In this document: piece after piece, positions 8,568-12,248 of the stretch
Layout of the letters: each line of letters begins with the position of its first letter
How positions within the stretch are numbered: position 1 is the stretch's first letter
DNA from: Lachnospiraceae bacterium
GTDB lineage: Bacteria > Bacillota > Clostridia > Lachnospirales > Lachnospiraceae
Assembly (NCBI GenBank): GCA_024403585.1
Contig: JAKSRN010000029.1
Span: 1 to 12,248 of the forward strand
Length of the DNA stretch: 12,248 nt
Direction: 5' to 3'
The notes under the pieces: model-generated
What the model saw: the letters and a program-made list of their open reading frames with translations, nothing else
Database searches by the model: none
Told to the model about the DNA's origin: nothing
Made by a program: the position numbers and the translations under genes

Positions 8568-8620
8568 TTTTTCCAAAAACGCCTCAAATCATGGCTTGAA
8601 AATCCATGATTGTCAAGAAA
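8568..8620 (-). repeat. 53-bp palindromic repeat A, copy 3
   Basis: Identical over 53 bases to the other two copies, 71 bases downstream of copy 2 in the same orientation. It is followed, as copy 1 is, within about 15 bases by the long terminator hairpin, so this copy corresponds to copy 1 and copy 2 is the extra one. Confidence 0.9.
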
Positions 8621-8632
8621 TCAAGTTATAAT

Positions 8633-8688
8633 AAAAGAGATTTCCAAATTACAGCAGATTTAACTGCTGTATTGGAAATCTCTTTTTT
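8633..8688. terminator. Long bidirectional terminator between convergent genes
   Basis: A 15-bp outer stem (8633-8647 with 8672-8686) identical to that at 68-121 encloses a different 7-bp inner stem, ACAGCAG (8651-8657) with CTGCTGT (8664-8670). T-runs leave the stem on both strands (TTTTTT to 8688 on plus; TTTTATTAT on minus). It can therefore end both the giant surface-protein transcript and the minus-strand ABC-F transcript that converges on it. Confidence 0.85.
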
Positions 8689-8703
8689 AATTGACTAGTT
8701 TAA

Positions 8704-8784
8704 TGACAATCGCTTACGTAACGACCTGTGAAACAAGCTCATATTGGAAAAATGATTTTGATACATGTCTATTTTTGACAATCA
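8704..8784 (+). repeat. 81-bp repeat B, copy 2
   Basis: Gap-free partner of 227-307 with about 74 percent identity, ending 2 bases before the stop codon of the ABC-F gene. It contains the palindrome TTACGTAA near its left end, the conserved TTGGAAAAATGAT in the middle, and TTTTTGACAATCA at the right. Everything between the two CDS stops (8492-8786) is accounted for by repeats A, the terminator and this element. Confidence 0.7.
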
Positions 8785-8786
8785 CT

Positions 8787-10697
8787 TCACTCCGCCAGCT
8801 CTTCCCACCTCTCATAAAGCTCTTCCAGCTCCTCTGTGATCTTCGCTTTTTCTTTAGACAATTCCTGGCATCTCGGAAGATTGGTGCCTGTCTCCGGAAG
8901 ATTGAATTCTTCATCAATCTCCTTATCCCTGTCTTCCAGTTCAGCAATTCGTTTCTCTACCTTTTTCAGTTCATTCTCTTTTTTTCTGAGACGGGCCTGC
9001 TCCTCCTTCTGGGCTTTCCAGTCCATGGCAGCAGCTGTTTCGGTAGTAGCGGCAGCGGCTGTGGCTGCCTCTGGTGCATAGATGGCTGTCAGCTCATCCT
9101 TTTTCTCCAGATAATAATCGTAGTTGCCGATATAGTTGACCAGCTTTCCATTGGTCAGATCCAGGATTCGTGTTGCTGTCTGATTGATGAAGTAACGGTC
9201 ATGGCTGACATACAGCACGGTTCCGGTATACTCTTTCAGTGCCTCCTCAAGAATTTCCTTGGAAGTGATATCCAAATGGTTGGTCGGCTCATCGAGGATC
9301 AGGAAGTTTGCATTGGAAAGCATCAGCTTGGCCAGTGAGATACGACCTCTTTCTCCACCGGACAGATTTTTGATCGGAAGAAATACATCCTCATTGGTAA
9401 AGAGGAAGGATGCCAGCACATTTCGGATCTGGGTCTGTGTCATGTTTGGGTAAGTATCGGAAATCTCTTCAAAGATGGTCTTGTTCATGTTCAGGACCTG
9501 GTGCTCCTGGTCGTAATATCCAATCTGTACGCGGGATCCCAGTTTGCATTCGCCGGCATCTGCTTCCACTAGTCCGTTGATGATCTTAAGGATCGTGGTC
9601 TTTCCGGTTCCGTTATTTCCGATGATGGCAACTCGCTCACCTCTGTGAATAATGAATTCCTGATCTTCAAAGAGGGTCAGCGGCGGATATTTCTTGGTGA
9701 GTCCTGTTACGGTAAGGACATCATTACCACTGGTGATCCTTGGAGTCAGGTGGATGCGCATGTCTGCGTGTACTTCCTGTGGTTTGTCAAGAAGCTCTAC
9801 CTTATCCAGCATCTTCTCGCGGCTCTCTGCACGTTTGATGGATTTTTCACGGTTGAAGGATTTCAGTTTAGTGATGACTTCCTCCTGGTGCTGGATCTCT
9901 TTTTGCTGGTTCATCCAGGCATTCAGCTGAGACCTGCGAACAATGGCCTTTTTTTCGTTGTAGGCTGTATAGTTGCCCAGGAACATCATGGACTTTCCGT
10001 TCTCCAGCTCGATCACGCGGGTAACGATACGGTCCAGGAAGTATCGGTCATGGGAGACGATCAGGACTGCTCCCGGATAGTTGAGAAGATAGGTCTCCAG
10101 CCACTGGATGGATTCCATATCCAGGTGGTTGGTAGGCTCATCCAGAAGAAGAACATCCGGTTTGGTGAGAAGCAGACGGCCTAAAGCAACTCGAGTCTTT
10201 TGGCCACCGGACAAAGCTTCCAGTTTTCTGTCAAACTCCTCTTCAGGGAAGCCAAGACCCTTTAATACGCCGGTAACTTCACTCTGTACCGCATAGCCAT
10301 TCTCCAGCTCGAAGGTATGAGTGAGACGGGTATAGGATTCCATCATATCTTCCAGTTCTTCTCCGGAGAGATGTTTCATGGTTTCTTCCATATTGCGGAG
10401 TCTTGCCTCCATATCTAATACGTACTGTTTCGCTTCCAGTACTTCTTCATAGATTGTTTTGTTGCCGGTAATATCCTGGTGCTGTGCAAGATAGCCCAGG
10501 GTTTTGCCGCGGGAGAGGATCACCTGTCCCTGATCGGCGGAATATTCACCGGTGATGATCTTGAGAAGGGTGGACTTGCCGGCACCGTTCACACCGATCA
10601 AAGCCGCTTTCTCATGTTCTTCTATATGAAAATTGATGTCGTGCAGGATCTCTGTAGTTGCAAAAGATTTGTACACGCCCTGACAGGATAAAATCAT
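8787..10697 (-). CDS. ABC-F family ATPase (ribosome-associated translation factor, YdiF/Uup-like), 636 aa
   Basis: Soluble tandem-ATPase protein. ABC-F members bind the ribosomal E site and rescue stalled ribosomes or displace antibiotics; they are not transporters, and no membrane segment is present. ATP site 1: Walker A GVNGAGKST (35-43), signature LSGGQ (162-166), Walker B ending DE (186-187). ATP site 2: Walker A GNNGTGKTT (360-368), signature LSGGE (445-449), Walker B ending DE (469-470). Both Walker B motifs run into TNHLD. An arm insertion lies in domain 1 and a charged helical linker between the domains. An Ala/Thr-rich hinge (about 540-557) leads to a C-terminal Lys/Glu coiled coil (558-636), as in YdiF and Uup. 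The ATG at 10697 was chosen because GAGGTG precedes it by 4 nt and the ABC fold starts there, although the frame stays open upstream. Whether it confers resistance cannot be read from sequence. Confidence 0.93.
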   Translation of the reverse strand: MILSCQGVYKSFATTEILHDINFHIEEHEKAALIGVNGAGKSTLLKIITGEYSADQGQVILSRGKTLGYLAQHQDITGNKTIYEEVLEAKQYVLDMEARLRNMEETMKHLSGEELEDMMESYTRLTHTFELENGYAVQSEVTGVLKGLGFPEEEFDRKLEALSGGQKTRVALGRLLLTKPDVLLLDEPTNHLDMESIQWLETYLLNYPGAVLIVSHDRYFLDRIVTRVIELENGKSMMFLGNYTAYNEKKAIVRRSQLNAWMNQQKEIQHQEEVITKLKSFNREKSIKRAESREKMLDKVELLDKPQEVHADMRIHLTPRITSGNDVLTVTGLTKKYPPLTLFEDQEFIIHRGERVAIIGNNGTGKTTILKIINGLVEADAGECKLGSRVQIGYYDQEHQVLNMNKTIFEEISDTYPNMTQTQIRNVLASFLFTNEDVFLPIKNLSGGERGRISLAKLMLSNANFLILDEPTNHLDITSKEILEEALKEYTGTVLYVSHDRYFINQTATRILDLTNGKLVNYIGNYDYYLEKKDELTAIYAPEAATAAAATTETAAAMDWKAQKEEQARLRKKENELKKVEKRIAELEDRDKEIDEEFNLPETGTNLPRCQELSKEKAKITEELEELYERWEELAE

Positions 10698-10701
10698 AGG
10701 A

Positions 10702-10707
10702 CACCTC
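10702..10707 (-). promoter_or_regulatory. Ribosome binding site deciding the ABC-F start
   Basis: GAGGTG on the minus strand lies 4 nt upstream of the ATG at 10697-10695. It picks this start over in-frame upstream ATGs (the nearest at 10823-10821), which have no such site. Confidence 0.6.
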
Positions 10708-10741
10708 AGTTCTTTTTCTATTCTAAGTTCTTCTTTTATAT

Positions 10742-10818
10742 AAAGCGGACATTCGCATTCCGCTCTGCTGTATGAAGTTACAAAACCGCTTTCCTGCAAG
10801 CTGAGTGCAAGAGGAAAG
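10742..10818 (-). promoter_or_regulatory. ABC-F mRNA leader with mutually exclusive stem-loops (possible attenuator)
   Basis: Three pairings compete, in mRNA order. (1) CTTTCC (10818-10813) with GGAAAG (10794-10789), extended by TGCA (10809-10806) with TGCA (10798-10795). (2) AAAGCGG (10792-10786) with CCGCTTT (10748-10742). (3) AGCGGA (10764-10759) with TCCGCT (10749-10744), 9-nt loop. Pairing 2 excludes both 1 and 3. Stem 3 is followed by CTTTATAT, only a weak U-tract. Many ABC-F antibiotic-resistance genes are controlled by ribosome-mediated attenuation in such leaders. An in-frame open reading frame from ATG 10823 runs through this leader without a stop. Confidence 0.45.
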
Positions 10819-10832
10819 GGCATACTGCTCTT

Positions 10833-10860
10833 ATTATACAAGAAATTGTGGAAAGTACAA
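10833..10860 (-). promoter_or_regulatory. Predicted sigma-A promoter of the ABC-F gene
   Basis: On the minus strand, TTGTAC (10860-10855) and a perfect -10 box TATAAT (10838-10833) are separated by 16 bases. The start of transcription would fall near 10826, giving a leader of about 130 nt before the chosen ATG, long enough for the structures described. Confidence 0.65.
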
Positions 10861-10891
10861 GTAAGAGAATAGGCGGAAGACTAAGGAAAAT

Positions 10892-11008
10892 GCAGCCAAA
10901 CGCACAATAATCATAAAGAGAAAGCCTGATGCAGCCCAGTGCGCAGTAATAATACAGAGAAAGCTTTACGCAGCTCAATGCACACTGACAATACACAGAA
11001 CTCTTGTT
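10892..11008. repeat. Three 39-bp tandem repeats in the divergent intergenic region
   Basis: Units start at 10892, 10931 and 10970 with exactly 39-base spacing. Units 1 and 2 match at about 29 of 39 positions, units 2 and 3 at about 27. The shared core is GCAGCy near the start, GC.CA near the middle, and ATAmAGAGAAAGC towards the end. The third unit overlaps the -35 box of the AraC-type gene. They lie between divergent promoters and could be operator sites. In one minus-strand frame they encode 13-residue Cys-containing repeats, but no ribosome site supports translation. Confidence 0.75.
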
Positions 11009-11033
11009 GAAGCACAAGCAGCTATGCTATACT
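11004..11033 (+). promoter_or_regulatory. Predicted promoter of the AraC-type regulator gene
   Basis: TTGTTG (11004-11009) and TATACT (11028-11033) are separated by 18 bases, and TGC directly before the -10 box forms an extended -10 element. Transcription would begin near 11040, leaving a leader of about 19 nt with a strong ribosome site GGGAGGTGG (11047-11055). Confidence 0.6.
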
Positions 11034-11058
11034 GAACAAAAATTACGGGAGGTGGAAC

Positions 11059-11928
11059 ATGCTTTGGGTCGATACCGAAAAACAGTTAAAAAAATACTTC
11101 TCCAACGGGACACTTCCCATCGTCGTGTCTGTCGATAAAAGACATTATGATGAGAAAAAATATCAGTTCCATCTTCATGCCCATCCGGACATTTGTGAAT
11201 TAACCGTGATTACACACGGTGCCGGTCTTTATCAGCAGGGCAATGAATCAGCTATGGTGAAACGAGGCGATATCTGTCTCTATAATTGCGGTGAACTCCA
11301 TACTACAAAGAGTGCTGCGGAAGTGGGTGTGGATTATTTCAGTATTGGCATTACAAACTTACGGAAGAAGAATCTTCCACCGGATTTTCTGCGAAAACAG
11401 GAAGAACCTTTTCTTCTGCATGCAGGAGAGAACTTTCCCGTAATCGAAAGTTTTTGTGAACAGCTGTATTATTTGCTTTCGAGAAAGAAAAAAGACTCTT
11501 TCAACGATCTGGCCGTTCAGCTTCTGGGGGCTTCCCTTATTGTTTTTCTGGATCAGCTGGAGAAAGATGATTCCTATATGAATCCAAAAGGCGTCAAAGC
11601 CATCGGAATCAAAGCCTATCTGGATGAGAATTACAGAAAGAATGTGACTCTTGGACTTTTGTCTGTAGAACTTGGATATTCGGAAACGCTGATCTCTCAT
11701 GAGTTTAAGAAAAAGTATGGTATAGCACCTATGAAATATCTGACCAGTCGTAGAATCAGCCAGGCCCAGATCCTTCTGCATTCAACAGATATGAAGGTCA
11801 AAGATGTTGCGAAAAAGGTTGGATATAGCAATGCAAATTATTTTATCACGCTCTTTACCAGGGAATCCGGTATGAGTCCTGAAAAATATCGTGAATATGT
11901 AAAAAAAGACGTTCGAAGTCTGGTGTGA
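11059..11928 (+). CDS. AraC-family transcriptional regulator with N-terminal cupin sensor domain, 289 aa
   Basis: Cytoplasmic DNA-binding regulator. Residues about 15-110 form a cupin-like ligand domain with the usual clustered residues H38, H40, H42, E47 and a later H81. Residues about 180-285 carry two helix-turn-helix motifs: one at about 197-220 (LLSVELGYSET) and a stronger one at about 246-270 (VKDVAKKVGYSNANYF), followed by the family signature GMSPEKYR (271-278). The length is typical for the family, whose members often respond to sugars or other small molecules; the ligand here is unknown. The ATG is preceded by GGGAGGTGG. The gene stands alone, divergent from the ABC-F gene and convergent with a second AraC-type gene. 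Its promoter overlaps the 39-bp repeats, suggesting autoregulation (inferred). Confidence 0.92.
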   Translation: MLWVDTEKQLKKYFSNGTLPIVVSVDKRHYDEKKYQFHLHAHPDICELTVITHGAGLYQQGNESAMVKRGDICLYNCGELHTTKSAAEVGVDYFSIGITNLRKKNLPPDFLRKQEEPFLLHAGENFPVIESFCEQLYYLLSRKKKDSFNDLAVQLLGASLIVFLDQLEKDDSYMNPKGVKAIGIKAYLDENYRKNVTLGLLSVELGYSETLISHEFKKKYGIAPMKYLTSRRISQAQILLHSTDMKVKDVAKKVGYSNANYFITLFTRESGMSPEKYREYVKKDVRSLV

Positions 11929-11945
11929 GGCTTCGAACGTCTTTT
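11904..11945. terminator. Bidirectional terminator overlapping the end of the AraC-type gene
   Basis: A perfect 15-bp stem, 11904-11918 with 11931-11945 (core GACGTTCGAAG/CTTCGAACGTC), has a 12-nt loop that contains the TGA stop codon (11926-11928). The plus strand leaves with TTTTCCTTT and the minus strand with seven T. The left arm encodes the last residues of the protein. It can also serve the minus-strand gene that ends at 12076, about 130 bases away. Confidence 0.88.
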
Positions 11946-12018
11946 CCTTTGCGTGTCAGTCTTTTCTTTATTATATGCCAGCCTGCATGGTGCCTGGTAT
12001 CAGCAATCGACTGATGAA

Positions 12019-12075
12019 CATGCTTGGATTTACCATGCTTGGATCTACCATGCTTGGATCTACCATGCTCTATTC
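12019..12075. repeat. 15-bp tandem repeat (about 3.8 units)
   Basis: Units CATGCTTGGATyTAC start at 12019, 12034 and 12049, with a truncated unit from 12064 (CATGCT). Units 2 and 3 are identical; unit 1 differs at one base. The array lies between the two convergent regulator genes, ending at the stop codon of the minus-strand one. A slippage-generated microsatellite-type array is the simplest reading. Confidence 0.85.
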
Positions 12076-12248
12076 TTACTTCTCCGTATCATTATCACTA
12101 TCCGTGAAGTCCATACGGGCATTCATAAGCTTCCGGAACTTAATTGGCGGAAACTCATAATGAGCAGTCCATAAATTGATAAAGCTGCGCAGGGTATAAC
12201 CGATCTGATCGGCAATCTCGCTGACTGACCTGTCTGTACGGGACAGCA
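12076..12248 (-). CDS. AraC-family regulator, C-terminal end only (partial at window edge)
   Basis: The minus strand reads 56 codons from the window edge to a TAA at 12078-12076. The residues SVSEIADQIGYTLRSF, then W and FPPIKFRK, match the second helix-turn-helix and closing signature of AraC-type DNA-binding domains, although the usual G(M/I)(S/T)P is replaced by EFPPIKF. A short acidic tail (DFTDSDNDTEK) ends the protein. The start and sensor domain lie beyond the window. It converges on the other AraC-type gene and probably shares its terminator at 11904-11945. It is too short for a subfamily call. Confidence 0.75.
   Translation of the reverse strand, partial: LSRTDRSVSEIADQIGYTLRSFINLWTAHYEFPPIKFRKLMNARMDFTDSDNDTEK

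Noticed and set aside
8497..8620. A small CRISPR array (two identical repeats with a spacer)
   Set aside because: There are only two adjacent units, the spacer is 18 bases, the repeat is 53 bases long, another copy stands alone 8.5 kb away, and there are no cas genes.
8691..9338. A 215-codon plus-strand open frame opposite the ABC-F gene
   Set aside because: It is antisense to the conserved ATPase domains, starts within repeat B, and has a Phe/Leu/Cys-rich composition typical of a shadow frame.
8787..10697. An ABC transporter ATPase subunit
   Set aside because: Two ATPase domains are fused in one chain with the ABC-F linker and C-terminal coiled coil, and there is no permease partner nearby.
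10778..11017. A 79-codon minus-strand frame with 13-residue Cys-containing repeats
   Set aside because: It would start at TTG without a ribosome site and covers promoter sequences of both neighbours. The DNA repeat itself is reported instead.
11953..12174. A 73-codon plus-strand frame with a repeated HAWIY pattern
   Set aside because: The pattern comes from the 15-bp tandem repeat. The frame overlaps the better supported minus-strand AraC-type 3' end and has no ribosome site.

Overview
The window looks like chromosome from a gut Clostridia, most likely a Lachnospiraceae (Bacillota). This rests on moderate GC, Gram-positive-style promoters and Shine-Dalgarno sites, U-tract terminators, and a very large secreted protein built from PEGA-like, GLUG and Ig-like modules. 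The genus cannot be fixed from the sequence alone.

Layout. Positions 1-307 hold a non-coding composite repeat: a 53-bp palindromic repeat (A), a long terminator hairpin, a GC-rich insert and an 81-bp repeat (B). A consensus-like promoter and a structured 5' leader (404-505) lead into one giant plus-strand gene, 512-8491, for a 2659-aa exported mosaic surface protein. Right after its stop, 8497-8784 carries the same composite repeat again (A, A, terminator hairpin, B). A minus-strand ABC-F ATPase gene follows (8787-10697). It has its own promoter near 10833-10860 and a leader of about 130 nt that can form mutually exclusive stem-loops. The divergent spacer up to 11058 contains three 39-bp tandem repeats overlapping the promoter of a plus-strand AraC-family regulator gene (11059-11928). 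That gene ends inside a strong bidirectional terminator. The last 300 bases hold a 15-bp tandem repeat and the 3' end of a second, minus-strand AraC-type regulator cut by the window edge (12076-12248).

How it fits together. The giant gene appears monocistronic, with a promoter and terminator of its own and repeat elements on both sides. The ABC-F protein should act on ribosomes (translation rescue or antibiotic protection). The first AraC regulator may control itself, and possibly the divergent region, through the 39-bp repeats. No direct functional link between the surface protein and the other genes can be shown. The most unusual material is non-coding: the paired composite repeats whose terminator hairpins keep the outer stem but change the inner stem with pairing preserved, and the ABC-F leader.
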